From positions 76,142,660 through 76,206,659 of the forward strand of contig NC_092810.1 in NCBI RefSeq assembly GCF_040954645.1: DNA of 64,000 bases, in the 5' to 3' direction. A program made the translations under genes and the position numbers. Positions 10,996-23,676 of the stretch are shown piece after piece. The notes under the pieces are model-generated. The model had not been told where the DNA came from. It did not search any database and saw nothing but the letters and a program-made list of their open reading frames with translations. Each line of letters opens with the position of its first letter. Positions within the stretch are counted from its first letter, which is position 1. The DNA comes from Diabrotica undecimpunctata (Eukaryota > Arthropoda > Insecta > Coleoptera > Chrysomelidae).

Positions 10996-11863
10996 TTTTT
11001 TTTATAGCCTTTTTTCTATCCGAATTGTCGAATAAAGGCCTCTCCCATTTCTCGCCATTCATCCCTGTTGTGTGCTAGGCGTTTCCACATTGGTCCTGCG
11101 ACTCTTTTGATATCGTCGCTGCAGCGCATTTGAGGTCTTTCTGTTGGTCTCTTCGCATCGTACGGTCGCCAGTTTCCGACTTCTTTGTTCAATCTACCAT
11201 CTTCGAGACGTTCGTTGTGTCCAGCCCATTTCCATTTTAATTTAGCTGCTTGTTTCGCGGCGTCCTTTATTTTTGTTTTGTTCCGGATTGCTTCGTTCGT
11301 TTGCCGATCTATTAGTGAGATACCAAGCATCTGTCGTTCCATGGCTCGCTGAGTTTTTCGAATCTTGTCCATGTTCTTTTTTGTGAATGTCCAGGTTTGA
11401 GCTCCGTAAGTGAGAACGGGAAGGATACAAGAATCGAACACTTTGGTTCGAAGGTTTTGGGGTATCTTTTTGTTTTTCAGTATGTATGAGAGTTTTCCAA
11501 ATGCGGCCCATCCCATTCTTACTCGTCTGCTTATTTCGGTAGTTTGGTTTTCTTTGTTTACCTTGATATTCTGACCCAGATATATGTATTCTTCTACATG
11601 TTCCACTTTTGTTCCTTGGATGGTTATTGTCGGTTGATCATCTTTATTCGACATTAGCTTAGTTTTACTTAGATTCATTTTCAGTCCTTTTTTTATGGAT
11701 TCCGTATGAAGCTCATCGATCATCGTCTTCAGTTCTTTCCAGCTGTCGGCTATTAGTACTACGTCATCTGCATATCTTAGATGGTTTAAATACTTTCCGT
11801 TTATCGATAGTCCCTTCGTTTCCCAATTTAGTGATTTAAAGATGTCTTCAAGTGCGGCAGTAA
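10996..11863 (-). mobile_element. RTE-like LINE, strongly 5' truncated, poly(A) tail
   Basis: An 868-bp reverse-strand insertion between two ATAGAGAGAT repeats, ending with a short A-rich tail (T-run at 10995-11003). It carries only the C-terminal half of the RT protein. It sits inside another, forward-strand LINE fragment, so it is the younger of the two. Confidence 0.8.
11016..11863 (-). CDS. RTE-like RT C-terminal fragment, open frame
   Basis: The frame reads from LFTAALEDIFKSLNW at the 5' truncation through the catalytic LRYADDVVLIAD near 11770 and the C-terminal boxes LTYGAQTWTF, RAMERQMLGISLID, WAGHNERL and a final FIRQFG. The first Met inside (11723) is arbitrary, since the true start was lost by truncation. 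It is clearly related to the RT at 7249-8728 but not the same copy. No stop is seen, though a partial RT cannot be active. Confidence 0.82.
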
Positions 11864-11873
11864 ATAGAGAGAT

Positions 11874-13427
11874 AAAGATACAAAATAAAACAAAACTATT
11901 TTAATAAATATATTCATACTCATCAAGAATTTACATCAAAATTTATTATTGATTTATAGATTATACAGATTATGTATAGGTTACATATACTAGTCCACTA
12001 GTGCCTACACTTTTCTTATGTAGTGTATAACAAGGTTACATTCATTTACTAGTAGTAAATACTTTTACCTCTGAAATTACATTAACCATTATATAAATTT
12101 ACTAATTTTGCACTTTGTCTGTAACATCTAGAACTGTAACTGTTTCGTCACGTACATTATCCAAAATCTTTAATTATATTTAATCTTTGTATAAATAACA
12201 ATTCTGTTACTAAAAGCTGGCATTTCCTATTACTTACCGTAATATTTTCATAAAAGTGCTACAGAGCGTAAGACTTGATTAATCCAACATGCGCCGTCAT
12301 GAGGTGATATGAGGAGATGGTTCCTGACTTCACTTTTGGGAAGTGTCTGAGATGCGCTCTAGTTAAGTAAACTTATGTTTTTTTAAGAACCTCGTTTATT
12401 TATGAAAAAAATCAGTTCAGGTCAAGAAATACCGCTTTTTTATTTTGTTGATTTAATGTGGAAGAATTGTTTGTTATTTTATGGGGATTTTTTTAATAGC
12501 TAGACGGGTAATTTACTCGTAAGATACTAATACGCCTCTATTTGAGTAATATTCTATATTACACATCACGATAATCCGACCTTATCATTGAAATATATCT
12601 TGAATATTTTAAATATACCGAGAGTATATTTTTTATCTATATAATTCATTCCTTAAATATATTTAATAAGCCTTAACTCTCCAAGGTCAAGATCATTTTC
12701 GATAAACTCTTATTAAAATCTATTATCAGGCTTTTATATGTCAACTTTTATAACCTTTTTACCTCTACAGGTCTAAAAACTAGATTTTATTTTTCTACTT
12801 TCCCTACATAACGAGAACGGAAACCTTATGGCAAATATATTATTTTTCTAGCCATCCAATATATAACTTTGGAAAACCTTCCTCTCAGAAGTCACCCGGA
12901 TTAGAGGAACACATCTTAAGTTGGAGCTGATTTTTGTTTGTTTCTTCCGTTAACAAGAATTTAAATTAACTTAAAATTCCTTTTTTTCTCTCTGGTACTT
13001 TGGTCGTCTTCAGTACGGTGAGGTACTGACTGCTAACATTATTGCCACAAATTGATCGCATTGTTCCTGTAGTGATCATTTCCCAATTTAACATACCCTT
13101 TTCTAACTGTACCGTACTGAAGACGACCAAGATTCAGAAATACGTATATATTGTTGACTTCCATTTTATACACATATTTTATTATATTTTTTTATATATG
13201 TCTCAAACATTTTGTGTTGTGAGCACACTCCTACTTCTTGTAACTATTTCCCAGTTTTGTAACTGTTTCCACATTTTTTGTTAAATAACCAGTCTCATTA
13301 ATTTGTTGTACCTTATAAATTTTTATCTTTTGTTAGGTTGAGAGTCTGGATATATAAATTAAACGTTCATTTAATTGTGTTTATGATAATTCGAAATATT
13401 TTGTGATATTTTATTTTTTTTTATAAG
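11874..13427. other. AT-rich spacer with one hairpin
   Basis: After a few compatible LINE residues at 11874, this 1.5-kb stretch shows no coding similarity. The only structure I see is the inverted repeat at 13000-13130. Confidence 0.5.
13000..13130. repeat. Inverted repeat, perfect 20-bp arms
   Basis: TTGGTCGTCTTCAGTACGGT at 13000-13019 is matched by its exact reverse complement at 13111-13130, with 91 bp between. It could be a tiny foldback element or hairpin RNA source; no TSD is evident. Confidence 0.75.
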
Positions 13428-14469
<1,042 letters not shown>

Positions 14470-15440
14470 GAATTAAACTACGGTACTAACAGTAATAAAG
14501 CCGTCAAAGCACTAGACCCTGATGATTTTCACTCGAAATATTGAAAATTTATGAAAGACAATTATAAAAAGGCAGATAAATATATTTAACACTACGTTAA
14601 TACAATACCAGCAAAATTCCTCGAAAGTTTTTTTAAAAATCAACTTTTATAAATCTGTCAATTAAATTAAACTGCAAAAACGTGTGAGGATTATAGGATT
14701 ATAAGTATCATAGGCCATTTACATATATCCTTATTTTTAAAGATTATGCACAAAAGAACATTTGTAAAATGCGAAGAACAACTAACAAGGACACAATTAG
14801 GGTTCTGTGACGCTCTGGGCACACAAAAGATGTTTTTTTTTTCATACAAGTACTATTTCAGGGATGCAGGAATTTTCGGGGATGCAGGAATGTAAATAGT
14901 GAAATGTACATAGGCTGTAAAACACGAAAAATTATTAACTCCAATGAGTTATTAATTGGTTATTAAATGGAATACATGACAAATATCCCAGTATTATCAG
15001 AAACATTTGTTACAATAAAACGGCTAACATCAAAGTAGAAGATTATATTAAGGAGTGTGAGAGGGATATATTTTATCCTCTCTCCTATTCAAAATAGTTA
15101 CCATAGTTTCGAGTTACCAACGCGGAAGTACTGCGCAGAATGGGGAAGGAATATAAAATTCTGATGACAACCAAAACTCAATAGCTAAAATTTCTGAGAC
15201 ACCTAGGGGGAAATCAAAAACTTGCGCCCTTTACCAACTGAGTTTACAAGTTAAGGTCAGTGGCAGAAGTAGACCAGGAAAAATACGTATTTCCTGGTTG
15301 TAAAATCTACGAAAGTGGTATAATAATACGACCACCACTGAGTTATTCTGCGCTGCTGCAAACGAAGTAAATATAGCCATAGTGACCGCCAATATTCGGA
15401 ACGGGTACACACCATAACAACAAGAAAGTAGAGGACGTTA
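14470..15440 (+). pseudogene. Heavily decayed LINE RT (forward strand)
   Basis: Scattered in three frames: AVKALDPDDF near 14500, KNV then EDYRI-like residues near 14680, KCEEQLTRTQLGFCDALGTQK near 14770-14830, KRGV-like and LSPIQNS near 15060-15090, VTNAEVLRRMGKEY near 15113-15155, and ANEVNIAIVTANIRNGY near 15360-15410. These are the RT start, the QxGF box, the palm region and the conserved LINE C-terminal end (AAxKVxIAxxxANIRNG). Many stops and frameshifts show long decay. The same LINE family type is seen at 51.5-52.7 kb on the other strand. Confidence 0.65.
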
Positions 15441-16604
15441 CGTAGCAAAAACACTTTGTTAAACTGGAAGTTTGCTTTATATATTCTTATGATTTTCAAA
15501 TCTGTTAGAAAATTACATATAATTTTCATTTTTAATGATTTCCAATATATTTAAAAAAAAAACAAACAAAAAATTTTATTTAGTGTGTTAATTCGTAATC
15601 AAATATTTCTATCTCAGGGTTCTTATCTGAGTGCAGAAAAACTTTTATATTTGTCTAGTGTAGTATAACAACAGTAGAAGGAGATAAATAAGATTCAAAC
15701 ATGTTCAATTCAATTAATAATAATATGTTAGAATACCTTTAAAAATTAAGTATAAAAACATATCACTACAGAAAATTCGCAATTAACATTAATACAAAAT
15801 ACTTTTGTTTTATTGTTCAGTTTCAAATCTATATGCCTCTGCAATATTGTTCTTAAAACACACGCTAACTTTAAATTCTGAAATGTTTCTAATATTCGTT
15901 CATTAAGAACTCTATAAACTCCTTCGGTCTGCTTACAAATAATCTAGATCAAACGTCCTAACGATCTTTTCGATCTCTTTGACTGCCAGAAATCTTTTTG
16001 TCTATGTTTCTCCCTAACTGTCTAAATAATAACTGGTTTATACTTACAATAAATACCGAAAAACTTAAACTGCAATTTCTCTCAATCAGCATACATAAAC
16101 CAGAACTGCTACCACTGTTTAACTTCACAAATTACTTTGACACTATTTAAATTTGCCGTCACTCGTCCACTTGTCAGGATTTGATGTTTTTCCTTTTAAC
16201 GTTAAAAACATAACCACCTTCTCCTGTTTCCAAAATTCACCCAGCATTCAAAATCTCCTTCCACACTCTTTTTTAATCAATCATCTTTCGTATTTCAAAA
16301 ACAAACCAAAATTCAACAATTCTCAAGAAATCACTTAACGTTCTCATTTTTTGTTTTCGATACACAAAATAACAATGGGCCTGAATGATTTCCTTTCTAT
16401 AAATTTCCAGAGGTTTTAAAAACCCATGCCAAGGACATTAGACGCCGGTAATCGCTTATCTTTTGTTTATTCAAATCAAGAAAAAAAAATAAAAGGTTGT
16501 TCCCATGAATTTTGGTAAAGAAACAAATTGTCGATTTCACATGTTTTAAATCTAATACTAAATAATATTCTCCTTATAAGTCCATATTAAATTCATATCA
16601 CTTT
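15441..16604. other. AT-rich spacer, no feature seen
   Basis: No coding similarity. Short open frames such as 16153-16338 have no recognisable motif. Confidence 0.4.
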
Positions 16605-16906
<302 letters not shown>

Positions 16907-17228
16907 TGTAAAAGTAAACCTATGTTTATTTTAAGTGAAACAGCAGGGTTTAGTTATTTTTAGTTATTTAAAGTTTTAGGTTGTATGACTGTTTAAGTTT
17001 TATTGACATTGACACATTGTGAATTGTATGGTACAATTGTCAAATTACTTAATGGCGTAAGAAATAGCATTGTTCTTGATTCTCTTTTTAGGTTTGTATA
17101 TTTGTTAAGTTATGTTAGTTATGTTATTATTGTTAATCATTAATATTGTAGAATTTTAACGATAATAAACTCTTTTTAGACGAATTCAAACTGCTATCTC
17201 TTCACATGAATAAGGGTATGATATTACA
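16907..17228 (+). repeat. 5' LTR of the 16.9-kb element
   Basis: 322 bp, beginning TGTAA and ending TTACA, a 5-bp inverted terminal match. It contains AATAAA at 17164-17169. It matches 21547-21868 except for one A/T difference near 17150. No primer-binding site could be matched to a tRNA with confidence just downstream. Confidence 0.9.
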
Positions 17229-17296
17229 CTTATAAATCAAGAACTTAAGCTGATAAAAACAAATATAGTTATAACTATAAATTTCCAAGCCGTTAT

Positions 17297-18475
17297 TTGT
17301 ACAAAATGAATTTTACATCAATGAGAATTTGCATGGCTATAGAAGCAAACAGTAGTGATAGTAAGAAAAATGTATATAAATTTAAGTGGCTGCAGCCAAC
17401 AGGGTCCCGTTTTTATTATGAAATCCCCTTTGAAAAACAACTTCAAATTGATCATTCTGAACTATTTCATCTGAAAAAAGTGAAGAATATGTTAGCATCT
17501 ATGAAAACAAGAGGATCCTTTAGAACATGTACTATAGCATTAGAAGACAATTTGAAGGAGATTTATTTTGATTCAGATGGTGATGTGGTTTATCAAAGTG
17601 AGTACTTACAACAGACCTTATTACCAGTGTATGAGAAGATAGAAACAACTGAACAATTTCCATCATTTGCTGAGTTGCTCCAGAAATTTAATGACACAAA
17701 TTTACCTAAAGTTGAAAAGAAAAATTAAAAAAAAATAAAAGATGATTTTGTACTTCGAAATTTTGATGGAAATAATGTTCCAACGGAGTCATGGCTCAAG
17801 ACCTTCGAATCAGAATGTTTGCGATGTGAGGTGGTTGCTGATGAAGACAAGATTTTGATTCTACGTTTGTTTCTTGATGGAATAGCAAAAGAATGGTTTG
17901 AATCAAAAATAATAACATTAGGCTTAGATAACAGTTTTGAGGTATGGAAAATTAATTTTTTAGATAGTTTTTGTGAAACAGGTTGGCATAATCATAGGCA
18001 AGCTTATTCTTTTAGGTATATAGGTGGTAGTATTGTTGATTATGCGTTTCGAAAAGAAAATTTATTGCTAAATATAAAGAATGATTTTTCCATTGATATA
18101 CTAATTGATTTAATTGTAACAAATTTGCCAATTTATATACAAGATAATATTAATAGAGCTGACGTTACAACAATGGAAAAATTGGTAGGGGAATTACGAA
18201 AATTGGAAAGTTTAGTTATAAAAAAGAAGAATAAATTGGAGACAAAACCAAATTTTTATAAAAAAACTACTATAATACCAGAAGAACAGAAAACTACTTG
18301 TCAATATTGTGATAAAAAAGGATTCCCTGGGAGGTTTCATCCAGAGGCAATATGCCGTTTAAAGCAAAAAGATAAAAAGGTAACAAAAGAAAACAAATCA
18401 AATGATATTAAATATATTAATAATATTGCTATACAGGAGATATTAAATGAAACAGTAACTGAACAAAAAAACTAG
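17297..18475 (+). pseudogene. Gag of the 16.9-kb element, one internal TAA
   Basis: One reading frame of 393 codons broken only by TAA at 17726-17728. The Met codons at 17297 (not certain) and 17306 lie near the start. The N-terminal 140 residues (with FKWLQPTGSRFYYEI) match no domain I recognise. The second half has the retrotransposon capsid pattern (ESWLKTFESEC, DGIAKEWFES, FLDSFCETGW, SIVDYAFRKENLLL) and a zinc-knuckle-like CQYCDKKG...H...C near the end. The capsid packages element RNA. The stop may be a real mutation or an error next to A-runs. Confidence 0.85.
18466..18472 (+). promoter_or_regulatory. -1 ribosomal frameshift slippery site A AAA AAC
   Basis: In the gag frame the heptamer reads A AAA AAC and is followed at once by the gag stop TAG (18473-18475). 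A -1 slip here enters the pol frame (KKLDLLPLIK), which is open from this point. This is the classical X XXY YYZ signal for Gag-Pol expression. I have not folded the downstream RNA. Confidence 0.8.
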
Positions 18476-18477
18476 AT

Positions 18478-21400
18478 TTGCTGCCATTGATCAAATTAAA
18501 AGTATTCCTAAATAATAAAGAATTATGTGGAGTTTATGACCCAGGCTCAAATGTTACTCTTCTGAATTCGAAGGTGGCAAGAAAGTTAGGATTAGATATT
18601 CAAGAAGATAGGAATATGTTTAAAACGATAAATGGCAGAACAAATTTTACAGGAAAACTAATTGCGAAACTGAAAATTAATAAAATTGAGAAAAATATTA
18701 ATCTTTTTGTAATTAATGATGAATATTTTGAGTACGATATTCTACTCGGATTAGATTCCATTTTAAATTTTCAAATGAAACAAGATTTTGATTTAGAAAT
18801 TTATCAAAGATTATACGGAAAAATTGAAGAAAAAATCGAAAAATTTAATTATAATATTAATATTACAGAATACTCCATAAACTTTAATGAGGGAATTCCC
18901 ACAGAACTTTTTGAAGCAAAATTAGAACATTTATTGCCATATCAGAAAAATAAAATAGAAATATTACTAAATAAATATGACAATATTTTTGCAAAACATA
19001 AATTTGACATTGGGCAGGTTCAAAATAATGAAGCTCAAATTAAACTTTTAGAACATAAATTTGTTGCAAAAAGGCCCTATAGATGCTCGATAGAAGACCA
19101 AAAAGAGATAGAATTTCAAATAGGACAATTATTAAAAGCAAATTTAATAGAAGAATCATCTTCACCTTTTGCAGCACCTGTTACATTGGCTTTTAAAAAA
19201 GATGAAGGATCTAAAACAAGATTGTGCATTGACTTTCGTGAGTTAAACAAACTAATTATTCCTGAACCCCAACCTTTTCCTTTAATTGACGAGATTTTGA
19301 CCAAAACAAGGAATGCTAGGTTCTTTACTACTTTAGATATAAATTCTGCTTTTTGGTGTATTCCAGTTCGGATAAAAGATAAATACAAGACAGCCTTTGT
19401 TACCCAAAGTGGTCATTGGCAATGGAAATGCTTACCTTTTGGGCTTAAAACATCTCCCGCAATATTTCAAAGAATTTTAAGTAATATTATCAGGAAGCAT
19501 AATTTAAATTCATTTTGTATAAACTACATAGATGACATTTTAATATTCTCATTATCATTTGAAGAACACTTAGACCATATAGAAAGACTTATGAAAGCAA
19601 TTATTGAAGAGGGATTTAGGCTCAAACTTCTAAAATGTAATTTTGCAAGAGAAGAGGTTAAATATTTGGGACACATTGTGGGAAACAATTCAGTTCGTCC
19701 GTTACATGATAATTTAATATCGATCAGAGATTTTCCAGCACCAGACACGAAAAAAAAAGTACGACAGTTTTTGGGAAAAGTAAATTTTTACCACAAATAT
19801 ATAAAAGATTCAGCTAGGTTATTAGAGCCACTACATAATTTACTTAGAAAAGATATCAAATTCCACTGGTCTTTAAGCTGCCAAACAGCTTTTGATAGGG
19901 CAAAGAATATCCTCTGTTCTGAACCTATACTAGCCATTTTTAACCCAAATGCTCCTACAACTATATATACAGATGCTAGTGTTCTAGGAATTGGTGCGGT
20001 TCTGAAACAAAAACAAAGAGATGGAGAAATGAAACCCGTAGCATACTTTTCAAAAAAATTGAACAAATATCAAAAAAATAAAAAGGCTATTTTTTTAGAA
20101 TGCCTGGCAATTAAAGAAGCAATAAAATTTTGGCAATACTGGCTAATGGGAAGAAAATTTCTCGTTATTACTGATCATAAACCCCTTGAGGGAAGAGAAC
20201 TTCGTACAAGACCAGATGAAGAATTAGGAGATATGACACATTTTCTTTCACAATTTGACTTCGACATTAAATATGAACCTGGAAAAGAAAATGTAGAAGC
20301 AGACTGCCTTTCTAGAAACCCAGTTTTGGAAAATATGAAAAATGCAGAAACATTCATAAGAACAGTAAACCTAGTCACATTAACTGAGATAAAACAAGAC
20401 CAAAATAATAATCGACAAGTTATAGATACAATGAGAGGAACAATTTTGAACCAAGATATATTTTATAAATTAAGGAAGAATGAAAAAAAAATAATTTTAT
20501 CCAAAGATTTTGGAAAAAAGTTAATAACAAAAGTTCATAAATTTTATGGTCATGTTTGTGCTGGTAAAGTAACAAACAAAATTAGAAATTTTTACTACAT
20601 TAAGAATATAGATTCATTAGCAAAGGATATCTGTCAAAAATGCGAGATCTGCTGTAAAAATAAAACAAGAATCGGTCCAAAATATGGTCTTTTGTCACAA
20701 TTGGGTCCAGCAAAAGAACCTTTTGAGATAATGTCCTTAGATACAATAGGAGGATTTGGTGGCAATCGTTCGACAAAAAAATACCTCCACTTACTTGTAG
20801 ATCACTTCACCAGATATGCGTTTGCAGTTACTTCTAAAAATCAGACCACAGATGATTTCATAAAATTAATCGCCAAAATTCAAGATAAACACCCCATAAA
20901 AACATTATTAACAGATCAGTATCCAGGAATTAATTCCAAAATATTTAGAAATCATATGAAACATTTAAATATTCAATTAATTTTTACAGCAGTAGACTGT
21001 CCATTCTCGAATGGATTAAATGAAAGACTTAATCAGACCTTAGTTAACAGAATAAGATGTAAACAAAATGAAACTAGAATTCGAGCATGGACAAAAATAG
21101 CTGAAGAATGTATAGAGGAATACAATAAAACAGATCATTCTGCAACCGGATATAGCCCAGAATATTTGCTTTTTGGAAAAGCAGATCCGATTGTTTACGA
21201 GGAACTGTGTGAGACAACAAATGTATCAAAAGATAAAGAAATAGCCTATAAAAATTCGGTACGACATCATGAATATAATAAAAAACTGTATGACAAAAAT
21301 AGAAAATCCTATGAATTTAAAGAGGGAGATTGGGCATATGTAGAAAATAAATCAAAACTAAATAGAAAAAAACTTGACGAAGTAAGAGTAGGTCCATTTC

Positions 21401-21516
21401 AAATAAAAAAACAAATTTCAAATACATTATATGAAGTAGATATTGGATACAAAAAGAATGATATGAATTATTTCCATATTTCAAAATTGATGCCTTGTGA
21501 TAAACCATATACTTAG
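18478..21516 (+). CDS. Pol of the 16.9-kb gypsy element (PR-RT-RNaseH-IN)
   Basis: An uninterrupted 1012-codon frame entered by -1 frameshift; it has no Met start of its own, so 18478 is only the first codon after the gag stop. Order: protease with DPGSN near residue 21 (the usual D-S/T-G is D-P-G here); RT with LCIDFRELNK, LDINSAFWCIPV, LPFGLKTSPAIFQR and the catalytic YIDDILIF near residue 349; RNase H with YTDASVLGIGAVL and ADCLSRN; integrase with an HHCC zinc site (H near 686, CQKCEIC near 720) and DD35E residues near 753 (LDT), 812 (LTDQYPG) and 848 (NERLNQ). It ends 30 bp before the 3' LTR. Confidence 0.93.
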   Translation: MLPLIKLKVFLNNKELCGVYDPGSNVTLLNSKVARKLGLDIQEDRNMFKTINGRTNFTGKLIAKLKINKIEKNINLFVINDEYFEYDILLGLDSILNFQMKQDFDLEIYQRLYGKIEEKIEKFNYNINITEYSINFNEGIPTELFEAKLEHLLPYQKNKIEILLNKYDNIFAKHKFDIGQVQNNEAQIKLLEHKFVAKRPYRCSIEDQKEIEFQIGQLLKANLIEESSSPFAAPVTLAFKKDEGSKTRLCIDFRELNKLIIPEPQPFPLIDEILTKTRNARFFTTLDINSAFWCIPVRIKDKYKTAFVTQSGHWQWKCLPFGLKTSPAIFQRILSNIIRKHNLNSFCINYIDDILIFSLSFEEHLDHIERLMKAIIEEGFRLKLLKCNFAREEVKYLGHIVGNNSVRPLHDNLISIRDFPAPDTKKKVRQFLGKVNFYHKYIKDSARLLEPLHNLLRKDIKFHWSLSCQTAFDRAKNILCSEPILAIFNPNAPTTIYTDASVLGIGAVLKQKQRDGEMKPVAYFSKKLNKYQKNKKAIFLECLAIKEAIKFWQYWLMGRKFLVITDHKPLEGRELRTRPDEELGDMTHFLSQFDFDIKYEPGKENVEADCLSRNPVLENMKNAETFIRTVNLVTLTEIKQDQNNNRQVIDTMRGTILNQDIFYKLRKNEKKIILSKDFGKKLITKVHKFYGHVCAGKVTNKIRNFYYIKNIDSLAKDICQKCEICCKNKTRIGPKYGLLSQLGPAKEPFEIMSLDTIGGFGGNRSTKKYLHLLVDHFTRYAFAVTSKNQTTDDFIKLIAKIQDKHPIKTLLTDQYPGINSKIFRNHMKHLNIQLIFTAVDCPFSNGLNERLNQTLVNRIRCKQNETRIRAWTKIAEECIEEYNKTDHSATGYSPEYLLFGKADPIVYEELCETTNVSKDKEIAYKNSVRHHEYNKKLYDKNRKSYEFKEGDWAYVENKSKLNRKKLDEVRVGPFQIKKQISNTLYEVDIGYKKNDMNYFHISKLMPCDKPYT

Positions 21517-21534
21517 ACGGTTTATCATACCTTT

Positions 21535-21546
21535 TTGGTAGGGGGA
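21535..21546 (+). promoter_or_regulatory. Polypurine tract
   Basis: TTGGTAGGGGGA directly precedes the 3' LTR; it would prime plus-strand DNA synthesis. Confidence 0.8.
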
Positions 21547-21868
21547 TGTAAAAGTAAACCTATGTTTATTTTAAGTGAAACAGCAGGGTTTAGTTATTTT
21601 TAGTTATTTAAAGTTTTAGGTTGTATGACTGTTTAAGTTTTATTGACATTGACACATTGTGAATTGTATGGTACAATTGTCAAATTACTTAATGGCGTAA
21701 GAAATAGCATTGTTCTTGATTCTCTTTTTAGGTTTGTATATTTGTTAAGTTATGTTAGTTATGTTATTATTGTTAATCATTTATATTGTAGAATTTTAAC
21801 GATAATAAACTCTTTTTAGACGAATTCAAACTGCTATCTCTTCACATGAATAAGGGTATGATATTACA
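21547..21868 (+). repeat. 3' LTR of the 16.9-kb element
   Basis: 322 bp, same length as the 5' LTR and identical by eye except for one base. It runs into a (TA)n tract on the right. Confidence 0.92.
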
Positions 21869-22090
<222 letters not shown>

Positions 22091-22095
<5 letters not shown>

Positions 22096-22154
22096 CTAAA
22101 TGTAGATAAGATAGAGACTTAATATAATTACATATGGTTGTTTTGTGTATGTTA

Positions 22155-22155
<1 letters not shown>
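22091..22155 (+). repeat. Third copy of the palindrome arm
   Basis: It matches 16697-16762 with a one-base deletion in the AAGAATAG segment. It is followed again by a TA tract. Confidence 0.85.
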
Positions 22156-22248
<93 letters not shown>

Positions 22249-22281
22249 GTACATATATGTATATATATATATGTACATATA

Positions 22282-22337
<56 letters not shown>
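22156..22337. repeat. (TA)n tract
   Basis: About 180 bp of TA with TGTA/TACATA variants, ending directly at the probable solo LTR. Confidence 0.93.
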
Positions 22338-22342
<5 letters not shown>

Positions 22343-23669
22343 ATGGATCAGTTTATCGATCAGAAATAGAATAAAGAATTTTTTTATTATTTTAATATAC
22401 CGCGGGCTTATAAGTTAAAATACAACCCTTGTGTGAATAGTGAAAGGACAATGGAACCCGTATAATTTTATAGATTTAAGAATAAACTTGTAATTGTATT
22501 TTGCGGTGGGCATTTTTCGAAAGTAAATAAGAATTAGATTTAGATATGAGATAACAAGAATTTGGAAACTTATTTCTGTTGAAAAAGGCAAAATTTTTAA
22601 TGGTTTCTGAAAAGTAATTTGAGTGAAAGTAGTTTATTTGTTTTAAATATTATGTTGGAAATTTTCTAAATCGAAAATTAGTGGGAAAGATGAATGCTTA
22701 TGATTGGTTAAAAAGGAATGATGGGGAATGAGAGAGTTGAGAAGGTTGTCTGGGGAGATTGAAAAGATTATTATGTTACCGGCAGACCAGAAGAGAAGAC
22801 GTGTTTTTCGTGTAGTCAATCGGAGTACCAGTGTTTTCGTTTGTTAGTGAAAAAGGTGGAAGCTGAGAGCAGATCAAAATCGAGAAGATTAATACCTCTT
22901 TTGAGTCTGCATAGTCCACGAGATATAATTGAGAAAGAAAGGAGAATTTGTGAATAAAGAGTACCGGTCAAAAGAGGCTTGGGCTTGTGTTTTCGGAGGA
23001 GTAGTTTGCTGATATGCGGTTTAGATCGATGCTTAGAACGGGAAAGATTTGATGGTAGCCGGACATAATCAATCAAGGAAGGAACTGTGGTTTGATCGAG
23101 AGGAGACATCATTGGTGTAAAAAATAAAGGTCAGTCAAATAATTTGAATGAAAGAAAACTTCTAAAGATATTCTAAAGATAAAATCAAATATAAGCATAC
23201 GAACTAAGATTCCAAGTTTTAAAGAGTTATTTTTTTGTGAATAAATTATATTTTATATGGTCAATTTTTTAGTAGATATTATTATCAAACAGATCAATAG
23301 ATAGTTTGTAATTAAAATTAAATTTAGAGTATAGGAGTTTGTTGGGAAAGATAATTGCCCACAAAAGTTATTTATTAATATTCATCGTATTGCTTATTGA
23401 AAATAAATAATAATTTGTGTGCATATTTATGTTGTTTTAATGTTAGTTCCGTTTCCTGTTCTATCCCGATTATGAGCAACTAGGAGATACTGAACCCACT
23501 AGAAGAGATATATAAAGTAAACTGATTAAAGTAAAATTAAAAAGGCACCCTGAGAAATTTTAATAGTAATTGATTTGTATGACTTTGCATAAATTAGTGA
23601 ATTAATTAATTAAATAATTGGATTAATTAAATTAGTGTTAATTAATAATAAAACATCATAAAGCAGATC

Positions 23670-23676
<7 letters not shown>
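22338..23676 (+). mobile_element. Probable solo LTR of a gypsy-type family
   Basis: A 1339-bp block bounded on both sides by TA tracts. It starts TTGTTATGGATC and ends GATCACAACAA, giving terminal inverted similarity and the TTG...CAA ends seen in the neighbouring A, B and C LTRs (about 1.4 kb each). It has no coding similarity. AATAAA occurs near its left end, and AATAATAAAACATCATA near its right end is like the ends of the B LTR, so forward orientation is more likely. Short frames inside, such as 22816-23112, are not recognisable. Confidence 0.5.

Larger units (their letters stand above)
16907..21868 (+). mobile_element. Ty3/gypsy LTR retrotransposon, young, nearly intact
   Basis: A 4.96-kb element with two 322-bp LTRs, gag, a -1 frameshift site, pol (protease, RT, RNase H, integrase) and a polypurine tract. 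The LTRs differ by one substitution that I can see, so insertion is recent. It sits in a (TA)n tract. The shared sequence of the LTR ends extends a few bases past TTACA (CTTATA), so outer limits are uncertain by a few bases. There is no env-like frame. One in-frame stop interrupts gag (17726-17728). Confidence 0.92.

Noticed and set aside
15257..15529. Reverse-strand 90-codon frame
   Set aside because: Shadow of the forward-strand LINE C-terminal sequence.
17150..17151. Dating the 16.9-kb element from LTR divergence
   Set aside because: Only one difference seen by eye and no substitution rate for this host, so no age is given.
22816..23112. Reverse-strand 98-codon frame
   Set aside because: Lies in the probable solo LTR; composition is low-complexity and no domain is seen.
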